Shown here: positions 15,430 through 22,695 of the stretch, piece after piece | Numbering within the stretch: the stretch's first letter is position 1 | Layout of the letters: each line of letters opens with the position of its first letter | Virus record (IMG/VR): IMGVR_UViG_3300043419_000843 | Span: 1 to 30,960 of that record | Source of the DNA: a virus | Reading direction: 5' to 3' (one strand) | DNA: 30,960 bases | The notes under the pieces: generated by a model | The model's database searches: none | What the model was told of the DNA's origin: nothing | What the model saw: the letters and a program-made list of their open reading frames with translations, nothing else | Made by a program: the position numbers and the translations under genes

Positions 15430-17091
15430 TCAAGAGGCATGTTTGCCTGGGCGCATCGGGGTTGGCAGCGTCATCGAGCCCTTCGTGCTCCCGCCGCCTG
15501 CCTTGCCGCTGGTGGCCCCGCCTGACCCGCCGCCCGCTGCTGGAGCCGGCATGTGCTCGGCCTGCAGCGCCAGCTGGGCGTCCTGCTGCTCGAGCGCTAG
15601 AGCCATCTGCTCCTCCAGCTGGTCCTTCGTCTTGGTGAGCTCCTCCTCCATGTCGATGTAGGGCGGCAACACCTCGCCTTCCTGGAGGATGCGCAGCAAC
15701 GTCTCTTGGCTGATCACGTTCTGCATGTGCAGCTGCAACATCGCCGTGATCTGGTTGCCGTCCAGCAGGCGGTTCTCGTAGTCCTTCGGGATCGACACCG
15801 TGGGTGGCTCCTTGCCCGCATACTCAGCGGCCTGAACCAGCATCACCTCGATGGCGCGGGCCAAGTCCTCGCTGATGATCGACATGATCGAGTCGCTGTC
15901 GATCCGGTCCAGACGCTTCGCTTCGGCCGCGGCATTCGTCAGGTTCTGGCGGGCCAGGGTGCTGATGCCCAGGTTGCTGATCTGGTCCTCCATCGTCTGG
16001 AGACACTTCAGCTGCGACTCATACGCATCGGCGGTGGGCTCCACATACATGGCGTCGCCATCTGGTGGCAGCAGCACCGCGGTGTTGACCGACAGGCCGA
16101 TCGGGCGGCCGCTGTCCTCGTCAAAGCCCTTCAGCACCAGGATCGGCTGCGCGCCGACGTGAATTGCGTGGTGGTAGTCCGTAAATCGCTGGCAGTAGGC
16201 GATGTTCAGGTTCGCCACCTCCAGCAGCGGTGGGCGGCTCACCAGCGTCGATAGCCGGTTGCTGTAGACCGCCACCAGCGGGATCTCCTGCAGCGGGGTG
16301 GTGCCGCTGGCGTGCAGCTTCCAGCGACCTTCGATGGCGTCGTCGCGGCGCCACACTTCCCACCTACCGGGCTCCAGCACGCGGATCTGCTCGATCACGT
16401 CCTCGGCAAACTTGCCCTTGCGCTCCACCACCGTCTCGAAGTAGCGCACCTGATCCAGGCGGCCCTGTGAGCGGTTGCCGGCGGTGCGCCAGCCCAGCAC
16501 CTGCTGCGCACTGATCGGGATCAGATACGGCTGGCGATCCTTGCGCTGACGCTCCTCCAGCAGCGTGCGCGGCGCCTCGTCGTCCGGGTAATCGACCACC
16601 GCGCAGGTGTGGCCATAGAGCAGCGCATCCACCAGCAGGCGACGCGCAAATTCATTCAGCGGTGTGCCATCACCGGTGACATCTTTGACCCACTCGTTCC
16701 AATACTCCTGGTCGCCACCTTCAAGGTGAATGCCCTTGCGCAAGATGGTGCCCGCTGCTTGCGCTGCCAAGCGCTGCAGAAAAGGAGGCATCACCGCATG
16801 GAAGATGCGGCGCTGATAAGCGTCGTCTGGCTCTTCCGGTTCTCGCGGGATGATCGTTTCCGCGTTGGCGCGGATGGTCTTGGTGCCGCCGATGACCACA
16901 TTGATGGTCTGCCAGAACGGCATCATCCCCAGCACGGCGCCGCTGTAAACAGACGGGTCCGCACCCATCTCTTCACTGGCGGGTACGGGGTACGGGTACT
17001 TCGTGGGGGTGTCCCGACGACCGACGGGTACGCCGGGCAGCGGGGCGTTCCAGTCCGAGCCCTGGGGGTAGGTGGAGCCGGAAGTTTTCAT
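15430..17091 (-). CDS. Portal protein (DUF4055-like)
   Basis: 553 residues, a normal size for a portal. Features resembling the DUF4055 portal family include RRIFHAVMPPFLQRLAAQAA, YWNEWVKDVTGDGTPLNEFA, RRLLVDALLYGHTCAVVDYP and, later, TMEDQISNLGISTLARQN. The C terminus has a long helix (EEELTKTKDQLEEQMALALE) and a Gly/Ser/Lys tail. The portal forms the dodecameric channel through which the terminase packages DNA. It heads the late head operon, followed by a small gene and MuF. The upstream 48 bp are shared with a divergent small plus-strand gene, so a promoter may lie there, but no convincing -35/-10 pair is visible. Confidence 0.85.
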   Translation of the reverse strand: MKTSGSTYPQGSDWNAPLPGVPVGRRDTPTKYPYPVPASEEMGADPSVYSGAVLGMMPFWQTINVVIGGTKTIRANAETIIPREPEEPDDAYQRRIFHAVMPPFLQRLAAQAAGTILRKGIHLEGGDQEYWNEWVKDVTGDGTPLNEFARRLLVDALLYGHTCAVVDYPDDEAPRTLLEERQRKDRQPYLIPISAQQVLGWRTAGNRSQGRLDQVRYFETVVERKGKFAEDVIEQIRVLEPGRWEVWRRDDAIEGRWKLHASGTTPLQEIPLVAVYSNRLSTLVSRPPLLEVANLNIAYCQRFTDYHHAIHVGAQPILVLKGFDEDSGRPIGLSVNTAVLLPPDGDAMYVEPTADAYESQLKCLQTMEDQISNLGISTLARQNLTNAAAEAKRLDRIDSDSIMSIISEDLARAIEVMLVQAAEYAGKEPPTVSIPKDYENRLLDGNQITAMLQLHMQNVISQETLLRILQEGEVLPPYIDMEEELTKTKDQLEEQMALALEQQDAQLALQAEHMPAPAAGGGSGGATSGKAGGGSTKGSMTLPTPMRPGKHAS

Positions 17092-17139
17092 GGCTTCAGT
17101 TTATCGGCGTCGCTAAAAGGAAGTAATCGCGTTAGGTCA

Positions 17140-17301
17140 GTGCAAGACACCGCTCAAGCCTTCGCTGAGGAGCAGATCAAACGCTCCTTTCTCGAATGCA
17201 ACGACGTGACGGAGATGCGCCGGTTGACCCTGCAGGCGCTGGACCTGCTGAAGAACCAGCGCAAGGTGTTCGATGAACTGATGCGCCAACCACTGACCTA
17301 G
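17140..17301 (+). CDS. Small helical plus-strand protein, unknown
   Basis: 53 residues from a GTG at 17140 with AGG upstream. Sequence VQDTAQAFAEEQIKRSFLEC then MRRLTLQALDLLKNQRKVFD is strongly helical with good heptad-like spacing and ordinary codon use. It is divergent from the portal gene and its TAG overlaps the -10 hexamer of the next HNH leader. Similar short helical proteins occur in cyanobacteria and their phages, as I recall. Function unknown. Confidence 0.55.
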   Translation: MQDTAQAFAEEQIKRSFLECNDVTEMRRLTLQALDLLKNQRKVFDELMRQPLT

Positions 17302-17335
17302 ATTGGTGGCGGCAGCGAGTTCGAGCTCCTGCCGC
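17299..17335 (+). promoter_or_regulatory. 5'-end bulged-C hairpin leader of the HNH remnant at 17360
   Basis: TAGATT (17299-17304) precedes a hairpin at 17309-17335: outer stem GCGGCAG/CTGCCGC, bulged C at 17316, inner stem GAG/CTC, loop TTCGAG. GTGACCA follows at 17336 and ATG at 17360, 24 nt after the stem. Compared with the 6718 copy, stem changes are compensated. Confidence 0.75.
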
Positions 17336-17359
17336 GTGACCACCTACTTCAGATAGGCG

Positions 17360-17683
17360 ATGGCTTCGACATTACCGCCAGCCGAGAGGCTGTGGGACGA
17401 ACTCGAGTACAACCCCCTGACGGGCGAGATGTTCTGGAGAGTCCGCAAACAGGGACGGCAAATGGGCCGCCCCGCAGGAACGTGGGACAACGGATACCGC
17501 AAGGTGGTGATCGACCGCCAGCCGTGCCTGCTACACCGTGTTGTCTGGGTCTGGCTCACGGGGGAAGACCCGGGCGAGCTGATGGTCGATCACATCGACC
17601 GAACACGCTTCACCAGTGACCTACCAATTTGGGAAGAATTAGGGGTGGAGCTGGAGTTGGGCCGCAGCAATGCGTTTAACTGA
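17360..17683 (+). pseudogene. Truncated HNH endonuclease
   Basis: The 107-residue frame starts like the other HNH-AP2 proteins (LWDELEYNPLTGEMFWRVRK, later HRVVWVWLTGEDPGELMVDH, IDRT), so the first HNH half is intact to about residue 82. The expected NN..NLR segment and AP2 domain are absent: after VDHIDRT the frame continues with unrelated residues (RFTSDLPIWEELGVELELGR) that are antisense to the minus-strand gene at 17590-17952. The breakpoint is near 17600. The protein should lack nuclease activity because the second half of the HNH motif is lost. Its leader is perfectly preserved, which suggests recent truncation or a retained role of the leader. Confidence 0.8.
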
Positions 17684-17952
17684 TCTTGTTGTTTTGAAGT
17701 GAGTTTTAACGGTTTACTAATTTGGTAAACCTTTGATGTTTCACGTTCGGCGGCTTCCAGTGATTCGATCCGACTGGCCAATTTCAAGATGTTGTCGCTG
17801 GTTTCGACGATGTGCTTGTGAGCTGCAGCTTCCAGTGTCTCGACCCTGGCGCGGAGTTCAAGGATACAAGCATCACTGGCACCCACAACAGAACTTCTAA
17901 CCCAGTCTTCACACTGTGCCCACTGCTCGGGGGTTGCTTTGTAGTCAGTCAT
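17590..17952 (-). CDS. Coiled-coil protein, unknown, 3' end at a recombination junction
   Basis: 120 residues from ATG 17952, with GGAG about 9 nt upstream. The middle, about 30-75, is a coiled coil (ILELRARVETLEAAAHKHIV, LASRIESLEAAERETSK). The C terminus after LRPNSSSTPNSSQIGRSL runs antisense into the truncated HNH gene, so the final residues (VKRVRSM) may not be native. It overlaps the upstream gene by 8 bp (ATGACTGA). Function unknown. Confidence 0.6.
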   Translation of the reverse strand: MTDYKATPEQWAQCEDWVRSSVVGASDACILELRARVETLEAAAHKHIVETSDNILKLASRIESLEAAERETSKVYQISKPLKLTSKQQDQLNALLRPNSSSTPNSSQIGRSLVKRVRSM

Positions 17953-18304
17953 CGAGTTGCTCCAATGCGCGGCGGATGATGGAAAAATCATTGATGTCCC
18001 AAGAAGGATCCTCTGCTTTATCCAGAAGATCTAGCGCCTGCTCCTTCAAGCTCGGCGCCTTGGAGCGCATTGCTTCTACCAAACCCTTACCAGTCGGAGT
18101 GATTGTCAAATGTGGCGCATCCAAGGAATTTTGGTCTAACCACTGCGCGTCTGCTTCAAGTTGGCAGTCTGCACCCCATTGGGCGGCAGCTATAAGGACG
18201 CGCTGATCAAATGGGCTAATCACAGAAACTGGGCCGCCGTACAGCTCTTCCAGCCACTGCTCTACCAGCTCCGGCGGTGGGGTGATGGGATGTTGTTGTG
18301 TCAT
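17945..18304 (-). CDS. Cyanophage/cyanobacterial small protein (ITPPPELV family)
   Basis: 119 residues beginning MTQQHPITPPPELVEQWLEE. The start plus a C-terminal SLKEQALDLLDKAED and IIRRALEQLDD match a pattern I recall from many Synechococcus and cyanophage genomes, function unknown; this is recall, not a search. It lies in a run of small minus-strand genes. Its leader, CTAATCACCAATGAC, closely matches that of the next upstream gene, and neither has a Shine-Dalgarno sequence. Confidence 0.7.
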   Translation of the reverse strand: MTQQHPITPPPELVEQWLEELYGGPVSVISPFDQRVLIAAAQWGADCQLEADAQWLDQNSLDAPHLTITPTGKGLVEAMRSKAPSLKEQALDLLDKAEDPSWDINDFSIIRRALEQLDD

Positions 18305-18323
18305 TGGTGATTAGGGAAGATGA

Positions 18324-18572
18324 CTACTGGAGCAGAGCAGCGATTAACCGAGCAGTTTCTTTCGCTTGAGCTTCGGTGTCATTCATGTACACCATCTCAG
18401 CGTCAGCCAGCTTACAAGCAAGTTCATGGTCATCCATCCCCAAAGCATTAGCAATTTGCCGGCGGATCTGAGATGCGTCTGACCGTGATAGAACCACGCC
18501 GCCTTGAGCGACGGGCCCTGCACGACGAATGTAGTCACAGGCGTAGGTGTAGGGATAGCGGGAATCGGTCAT
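18324..18572 (-). CDS. Cyanophage/cyanobacterial small protein (SRYPYTYACD family)
   Basis: 82 residues beginning MTDSRYPYTYACDYIRRAGP, with a central LSRSDASQIRRQIANALGMD and DHELACKLADAEM. I recall the YPYTYACD...SRSDAS...MDDHELA pattern from small cyanobacterial and cyanophage proteins of unknown function. The mixed helical character suggests a nucleic-acid or protein-binding role, but no catalytic motif is seen. The start context CTAATCACCCATGAC lacks a Shine-Dalgarno sequence. Confidence 0.7.
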   Translation of the reverse strand: MTDSRYPYTYACDYIRRAGPVAQGGVVLSRSDASQIRRQIANALGMDDHELACKLADAEMVYMNDTEAQAKETARLIAALLQ

Positions 18573-18591
18573 GGGTGATTAGTGGTAATGA

Positions 18592-18768
18592 CTACTCGAT
18601 TACAGGCAGAGGCTCACCAAGCGACTCCAGCCAGCACAACTGGCACCAGTGGCCTTCGTGACCTGGGATAGTGCTTTCGATTGTGTGGCTATGAATTCCG
18701 TGCTTCGGACAATCAATCTTTGGCAACCGTCGCCCGATTGCCAACGTGGGGTAATCTTCTTGGGTCAT
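18592..18768 (-). CDS. Small Cys/His-rich protein (zinc-knuckle-like), unknown
   Basis: 58 residues from ATG 18768. A C-x2-H pair (DCPKHGIHSH) and, after ESTIPGHEGHW, a C-x2-C pair (CQLC) can form one zinc site; WLESLGEPLP follows. I recall similar proteins from cyanobacteria and their phages. A longer frame to 18840 is rejected because it runs through a leader hairpin almost identical in stem and loop to those of the HNH genes, with the ATG 22 nt after the hairpin. Confidence 0.7.
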   Translation of the reverse strand: MTQEDYPTLAIGRRLPKIDCPKHGIHSHTIESTIPGHEGHWCQLCWLESLGEPLPVIE

Positions 18769-18790
18769 GGTCTCTAGGGGATCGTGGCCA

Positions 18791-18827
18791 GGGCAGGGTG
18801 TTGACGCACGCCTGCCCACCCACCATA
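18791..18827 (-). promoter_or_regulatory. Leader hairpin of the small Cys/His-rich gene (HNH-type loop)
   Basis: TATGGT (18827-18822), then 4 nt, then a hairpin at 18817-18791: outer stem GGGCAG/CTGCCC, inner stem GTG/CAC, loop CGTCAA, as in the 6718 and 27383 copies. The bulged C is replaced by a small internal loop (GC opposite C), and GTGACCA has become TGGCCACG. It precedes a non-HNH gene, so the leader is not tied to the nuclease coding sequence. Confidence 0.65.
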
Positions 18828-18862
18828 CCACGCAGGTCAAGGAATTCGCCCAAGCACACCAA

Positions 18863-18884
18863 AGCCCCCGGTTTCCCAGGGGCT
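18863..18884 (-). terminator. Probable terminator
   Basis: An AGCCCC/GGGGCT stem continued by GG/CC across a mismatch, loop TTTC, is followed on the minus strand by UUGG. The U-tract is weak. It lies after the gene ending at 18973 and before the promoter of the gene at 18768. Confidence 0.5.
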
Positions 18885-18972
18885 CGGCTACCTCGGCAGT
18901 CTTGGCGAATCCGCGACCGCTGATCGGTTCAGTATAGCAAGCTAGACATCGAGGAGAGTAGGGCTAAGAGGT

Positions 18973-19251
18973 CTAGCAAGCCATCAGCACGCAGGGCACG
19001 CAGTAACTGCCATCGTCGTAGGTGCAGGTGATGTGAGTTGAAGTCACCTTGGCAATGGTCTTGCTGCGAACGATGTCATCGTCTTGAGGCTTAGCGGTGC
19101 CATCACCAGCAGACATCAGTAGATCGCCGCGCTGCACCGTTACGCCTTCGGCAATGCGGATGATGAAGTCACCCGTCATCGCACAGTAGAAGTCATCGGT
19201 GTAATAGAGGCAACAACCGCTGGTGGAACCTGCGCCTCGGCGACCAGGAGC
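18973..19251 (-). pseudogene. Fragment of a phage structural-protein C-terminal domain
   Basis: The segment around residues MTGDFIIRIAEGVTVQRGDL, SAGDGTAKPQDDDIVRSKTI and CTYDDGSYCVPCVLMAC is the type of C-terminal domain found at the end of larger virion proteins in cyanophages (a 'ErGDLL..aGdGtA..Q.dDivrSkTIaKVts' pattern). The sequence stays open and domain-like upstream of the ATG at 19179 (ending GCCLYYTDDFYCA) to a TGA at 19254-19252, so the ATG is probably an internal Met. The rest of the parent gene is missing, replaced by a plus-strand small gene. It could be a functional stand-alone domain, but 5' truncation is more likely. Confidence 0.55.
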
Positions 19252-19259
19252 TCAACAGC

Positions 19260-19454
19260 GTGAACAGGCCCGGGAAGGGCTACACAAAGCGTGATCGCAA
19301 ATCGCCGTGGCTGGTGACGCGGTATGTCGCGAAAGGAGTCAGAGCCGTGCAGTCTTTCGCCACTGAGGAAGAGGCAAAGGCGAGAGCCGAGGAGATCTCT
19401 ATCAATAGACTCGCCAAGTCGATCCTCCCGTTGTCCAACGACGCAGGGGTTTGA
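19260..19454 (+). CDS. Small AP2-like DNA-binding protein, tentative
   Basis: 64 residues from GTG 19260. Sequence KGYTKRDRKSPWLVTRYVAK, GVRAVQSFATEEEAKARAEE has the three-strand plus helix pattern of AP2-type DNA-binding domains, as in the C termini of HNH-AP2 proteins. Its 3' end overlaps the large terminase end by 53 bp tail to tail, like the other plus-strand genes here. A weak hairpin (GAGGC with GCCTC, large loop) and GGCGACCA precede it, loosely recalling the HNH leaders. It may be an AP2 remnant of a lost homing gene. Confidence 0.45.
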   Translation: MNRPGKGYTKRDRKSPWLVTRYVAKGVRAVQSFATEEEAKARAEEISINRLAKSILPLSNDAGV

Positions 19455-20757
19455 GATAAGTTGCGGCGTATCCTAAGGCGTCAACAGGGCCCGAAATGTC
19501 GTCGATACCACCGATGCCTTTTTCGGGCTTTCCAGCCTTATCGTAGCACTGTTGTTCTAACGCACGAATCAGATATTTGCAGTCATTGTGTACTTTTAGG
19601 TTGTTGGCTATAAATAGCACGTTGACGCAGTTAACCCTGTCTGCGACTTGGGGGTTGGCGCTTTGGGCCTTCACGACAAAGCCACCTTTCTTCAGCAGGG
19701 ACAGGTCAGATTCTGCTGCATTCGTGGTGGTGCGCTGGCGTGAAGCAGCGTCTGGAATCGCGATTAAATTCCCCTGCTCAAGCTGGTCTTTATACTTTTC
19801 ACGGAGTAACTCGACGACGGCGGGGGTGTCTTTCGGATAGTGCTCGGCGACCACATGCAGCTCATCGCCTCTACGAACGATGACCATACAGAAGCAAGAG
19901 TCAACGTTAAAGTCGATTCCAACGAACACACGATCGTCGGGCTTAACTGCCTCATCAGTCCAGTGAACATCACGGTCAAAGTGATGATAGACCGTCGAAT
20001 TCTCTAGGTTCGTGAACTCGCCATTGATGTAGCTGGCGATCAAATTTGTATCATAGTTCTGATACAGAGACTCGACGAAACCTGGGGGCAGGTGGGGATT
20101 GTCGGTGGTCTTGGCCTTGATCAGACGCCGATCGGGATTGTCACCTTGTTCTACGAACGTCCGATACAAGAACTTATAGCCCTCTGGCGTTGAGGCAATA
20201 GCAAACTGCGGCTTTTTACCACCACGAAGACGGGCGAGGATCATTTCGCTGGCTTTTTGCGCCACGTCGATGGGTGAGGTGTCCATCTCGTCGGCGAGGC
20301 AGAAAGCCAAGTTCTGGCCGCGGATCCTGTTCCACGTCTCCGTGGCGCGGCAAAGCAGGGTGGTGGAGCCGTTCGGCGTGTGAATGATGTATTCAGGCTG
20401 CGGAGAAACGCGGAATTCGTATTGAACGCCGTGCTCCTCGAGATAGCTGTCGAAACTTCTGCACCATACATCTCTCAAAAGGATGTGGGTGGGCTCGAAG
20501 ACTGCACCGACCTTGCCAGGGTTGGCCGCGGCCAGCATCACCGCTTTGGCGCATAGGGAGCGGGTTTTCCCGGCACCGAAGCCCGCGCAGAAACCGAGGA
20601 GCAGGTGATCGGTGTCTTCTACGAAGTCCCGCTGGGCCGGGAGGAGGCCGTCGAGGATCCGCTGGGTGAAGGTGGCGTAGTCGTCGGTGCAGCGGGTGCT
20701 CGTGCTGATCGGGGGCGACAGGCATGGGCCGGCCGGGATGCGATTCAGCAGCGACAT
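19402..20757 (-). CDS. terL: Terminase large subunit
   Basis: 451 residues. Walker A is AGFGAGKT (58-65), Walker B ends NLAFCLADE with D156 and E157, and a coupling-motif-like ASTPEG follows at 189. The C-terminal nuclease has VFVGIDFN (D282), IPDAAS (D336) and PVDALGYAA (D426), the three acidic positions of an RNase H-like terminase nuclease. It would power DNA packaging through the portal and cut concatemers. The ATG lies 2 bp after the stop of an HNH gene, a common neighbour of terminases. The 3' end is overlapped by a small plus-strand gene. Confidence 0.95.
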   Translation of the reverse strand: MSLLNRIPAGPCLSPPISTSTRCTDDYATFTQRILDGLLPAQRDFVEDTDHLLLGFCAGFGAGKTRSLCAKAVMLAAANPGKVGAVFEPTHILLRDVWCRSFDSYLEEHGVQYEFRVSPQPEYIIHTPNGSTTLLCRATETWNRIRGQNLAFCLADEMDTSPIDVAQKASEMILARLRGGKKPQFAIASTPEGYKFLYRTFVEQGDNPDRRLIKAKTTDNPHLPPGFVESLYQNYDTNLIASYINGEFTNLENSTVYHHFDRDVHWTDEAVKPDDRVFVGIDFNVDSCFCMVIVRRGDELHVVAEHYPKDTPAVVELLREKYKDQLEQGNLIAIPDAASRQRTTTNAAESDLSLLKKGGFVVKAQSANPQVADRVNCVNVLFIANNLKVHNDCKYLIRALEQQCYDKAGKPEKGIGGIDDISGPVDALGYAATYLKPLRRWTTGGSTWRVY

Positions 20758-20759
20758 AA

Positions 20760-21317
20760 CTAGGTGTGTCTAAGGAACAGTCTGCCCGAGTATCCGTAAC
20801 TAGCGAGGCGGGCCACCCAAGCTCGCTCATCCGCAGGCGACCAGCGCTCGGCCTTGGCCAAGTTCTCCGCCATGGGGAGCGGCTGGAGGTTCATCCAGCT
20901 GTGGCAGAGCGCTCGCTGCTCGTCATCGTCTAGGTCGAAGGTGGAGGTGGGGCGGACGTGATCGAGTGTCCAGGTCTCGCCGTAGGTCTCCCACGTCATC
21001 CCGGGGCGGAATTGGGCCGCCATGCGCTCTCTGAACTCATCGTTGGTGACACCGACGAGTTTGCGGGTGTGGCCCCAGGTGCGCGCATCGTCTCGAATCC
21101 GATTGCAGAGCAGGCGAAGGCTCTCGCCGTCGCGCGTGCGGCGTGACTCTCGCTTCTTGGCACGTCTGCGGTTCTCCTGCTTGCACACCTCGCACCACTC
21201 CATCGACGTGATCCGAGGGGCAATGTGCCCATGAGCGCAAGGCCAGCCGGTGAAATAGCGGGGTAGACCCCTCTCGCGGGCGATGTGGAGAGGGAGTAGG
21301 GGGCCGATCGTGCGCAT
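20760..21317 (-). CDS. HNH endonuclease adjacent to the large terminase
   Basis: 185 residues with a proper Shine-Dalgarno (AAAGGAG about 5 nt before ATG), unlike the leader-type HNH genes. A Cys pair (WCEVCKQ, 41-47) precedes a basic segment. The nuclease core is WTLDHVRPTSTFDLDDDEQR (DH at 119-120), then LCHSWMNLQPLPMAENLAKA (H139, N143, N152). The gene lies between small and large terminase, 2 bp before terL. HNH proteins here often take part in terminase cutting in cos-type phages; it could equally be a homing gene. No hairpin leader. Confidence 0.85.
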   Translation of the reverse strand: MRTIGPLLPLHIARERGLPRYFTGWPCAHGHIAPRITSMEWCEVCKQENRRRAKKRESRRTRDGESLRLLCNRIRDDARTWGHTRKLVGVTNDEFRERMAAQFRPGMTWETYGETWTLDHVRPTSTFDLDDDEQRALCHSWMNLQPLPMAENLAKAERWSPADERAWVARLASYGYSGRLFLRHT

Positions 21318-21766
21318 GGGACTCCTTTACCTACCCATTCTAACTCAGCTAAGTGGGGGTAGGGAACCTAGTCGGCATGGGCGCTCTGACGGCGAAGGGG
21401 GGCAGGGCTCCTACCTGTCGAGGTAGTCGTATCCCGAGGATTGGTCTGGCAGTTACCCCCCACCACGCGTTCCCCACCCACGCGCGCCGCCGTAGGGGTA
21501 GGTCTGCCCTGTCCAACCCGGCGTACCTGTCCACGTCACAGGTACGCAAGCTCGCATCCGTTGCGCCGCAACGCTTCTCGATTGTCCAGCTGTCCAGCGC
21601 CCCACTGTCCAGCGCTGGCCCCGCTGCCACGCGCCCCCACGCTGGCCTCGCCCCCCTGCAGGCCATGCCCCCCACGCGCCCCCGGGGCGCTACAGGGCCC
21701 GCGCCCCCATGGCCCCTAGGGGTGACGGGGGCCGCTCGCGGAGACCGAGCTCAGTCCGCGCCACAA
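21318..21766 (-). other. GC-rich gap between terminase genes with TGTCCA repeats
   Basis: About 450 bp without a convincing gene on either strand; a long plus-strand frame is low-complexity Ala/Pro/Arg. Five direct copies of TGTCCA lie at 21510, 21529, 21583, 21591 and 21606, the last three extended to TGTCCAGC. A C-rich stretch follows (21620-21740). Its location between small terminase and the HNH/large terminase genes is where cos or pac sites are often found, so a terminase binding/cutting site is plausible. The region would also be the leader of the HNH-terL transcript. Confidence 0.45.
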
Positions 21767-21797
21767 GAAAGCCCCGGGCCGACGGTGACTCGGGGCC
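21767..21797 (-). terminator. Probable terminator after the small terminase gene
   Basis: GCCCCG pairs with CGGGGC around a loop that can fold further; on the minus strand UUUCUUG follows. It lies 28 bp after the small terminase stop, so small and large terminase would be separate transcripts. Confidence 0.6.
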
Positions 21798-21824
21798 ATG
21801 GAGGCTATGGGCTGTATGGGCCGC

Positions 21825-22199
21825 CTAGTTGGAGCGGCCCGTTACTCCGAGGATCTCAGCCTGCAGGCGAAGTGCGCCTAGAGCATTCGAGAGCTGGCGT
21901 GACCCCTTGGCGTCCTTGAGGATCTCAGCTGCAGCTTCCACTAGCTGAGCGGCGAATTGTTGCCGGTCGATTCCTTGGATGTCGCGCACCATCTCCTGCC
22001 GCGCAACCATGATCCGGCTGTCAGCTACGCGGGTGCTCAGGCCCCACTGCTCAGAGCAATACTTTCGAATCAGCGCAGGTGAGTTGCCTTCTACTAGCCA
22101 TCCGCGGATCGCATAAACCTGCTCTGCAATTTCCAGGGCAGTGAAGGCGTTATTGCGTTTCTTTGTTTCTTTAGGTGCCTGATCTGGCACGGCCTGCAC
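21825..22199 (-). CDS. terS: Terminase small subunit
   Basis: 124 residues from GTG 22199 (a GTG at 22190 is possible). The helical segment IRGWLVEGNSPALIRKYCSE, then STRVADSRIMVARQEMVRDI looks like the helix-turn-helix DNA-binding domain of small terminases, and the C-terminal helices (QLVEAAAEILKDA) suit oligomerisation. A terminase-like HTH upstream of large terminase is the standard order. A CTAGCTAG palindrome lies directly against the start. Confidence 0.75.
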   Translation of the reverse strand: MQAVPDQAPKETKKRNNAFTALEIAEQVYAIRGWLVEGNSPALIRKYCSEQWGLSTRVADSRIMVARQEMVRDIQGIDRQQFAAQLVEAAAEILKDAKGSRQLSNALGALRLQAEILGVTGRSN

Positions 22200-22228
22200 C
22201 TAGCTAGCTGGCCCCATGATACGCAGAA

Positions 22229-22246
22229 AGGGCCCCGTAGGGCCCC
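22229..22246 (-). terminator. Probable terminator after the exported protein gene
   Basis: GGGCCC pairs with GGGCCC over a TACG loop, and UUUCUG follows on the minus strand. It lies about 28 bp after the stop at 22274. Confidence 0.55.
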
Positions 22247-22273
22247 ATTGCGGTTCGGGTTGCCGGTGATGGG

Positions 22274-22666
22274 TCAGAAAGAGAATGTGTCTTGCCTGAT
22301 GGTGTCGCCGTAGCGGTAGCGAAACTCGAATAGGTAGGCGGCAGGATCAGCGCCATCCGGCAACGTGATAGCGGGCCCTTCCGCGGTGACGCAATCAGTT
22401 TGCGTAAACGATGCAGCAGCACCCCGGCAAGCCCGGATAGCAACGGCAGGGTAGTCAGCCCAGCTACCGACAATGGCGCTAAAGGCTGAGGTTTGCTCAG
22501 TTCGGCGTGGCCGGAATGTCAGGCCGTCTTGCTCGACCACAACGCCTACCCAAGGACGGCCGCGCCAGCCATCGCCTGAATGCTTGAACTTGTGAGTGAC
22601 GGGCGCGGCCATGGCAGGCGATGCGGTGGCGAGCAGCAAAGCGGCGGCGGTGATGGTGCGGATCAT
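22274..22666 (-). CDS. Small exported protein, unknown
   Basis: 130 residues. A typical signal peptide (IRTITAAALLLATASPAMAA) with probable cleavage after AMA at about residue 20. The mature part contains two Cys (ACRGAAA, TDCVTAE) that may form a disulfide, and beta-rich ends (WVGVVVEQDGLTFRPRR, FEFRYRYGDTIRQDTFSF). It would act in the periplasm of the infected cell or a host membrane. The leader CTCGCTTCCCATG is one of a set of C-rich leaders lacking Shine-Dalgarno sequences. Family not recognised. Confidence 0.65.
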   Translation of the reverse strand: MIRTITAAALLLATASPAMAAPVTHKFKHSGDGWRGRPWVGVVVEQDGLTFRPRRTEQTSAFSAIVGSWADYPAVAIRACRGAAASFTQTDCVTAEGPAITLPDGADPAAYLFEFRYRYGDTIRQDTFSF

Positions 22667-22695
22667 GGGAAGCGAGGCGATGGGATGCGAGGGAA

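Noticed and set aside
21353-21919. 188-codon plus-strand frame in the terminase gap.
   Set aside because: It is low-complexity Ala/Pro/Arg sequence running into terS antisense; no motif or ribosome-binding site.
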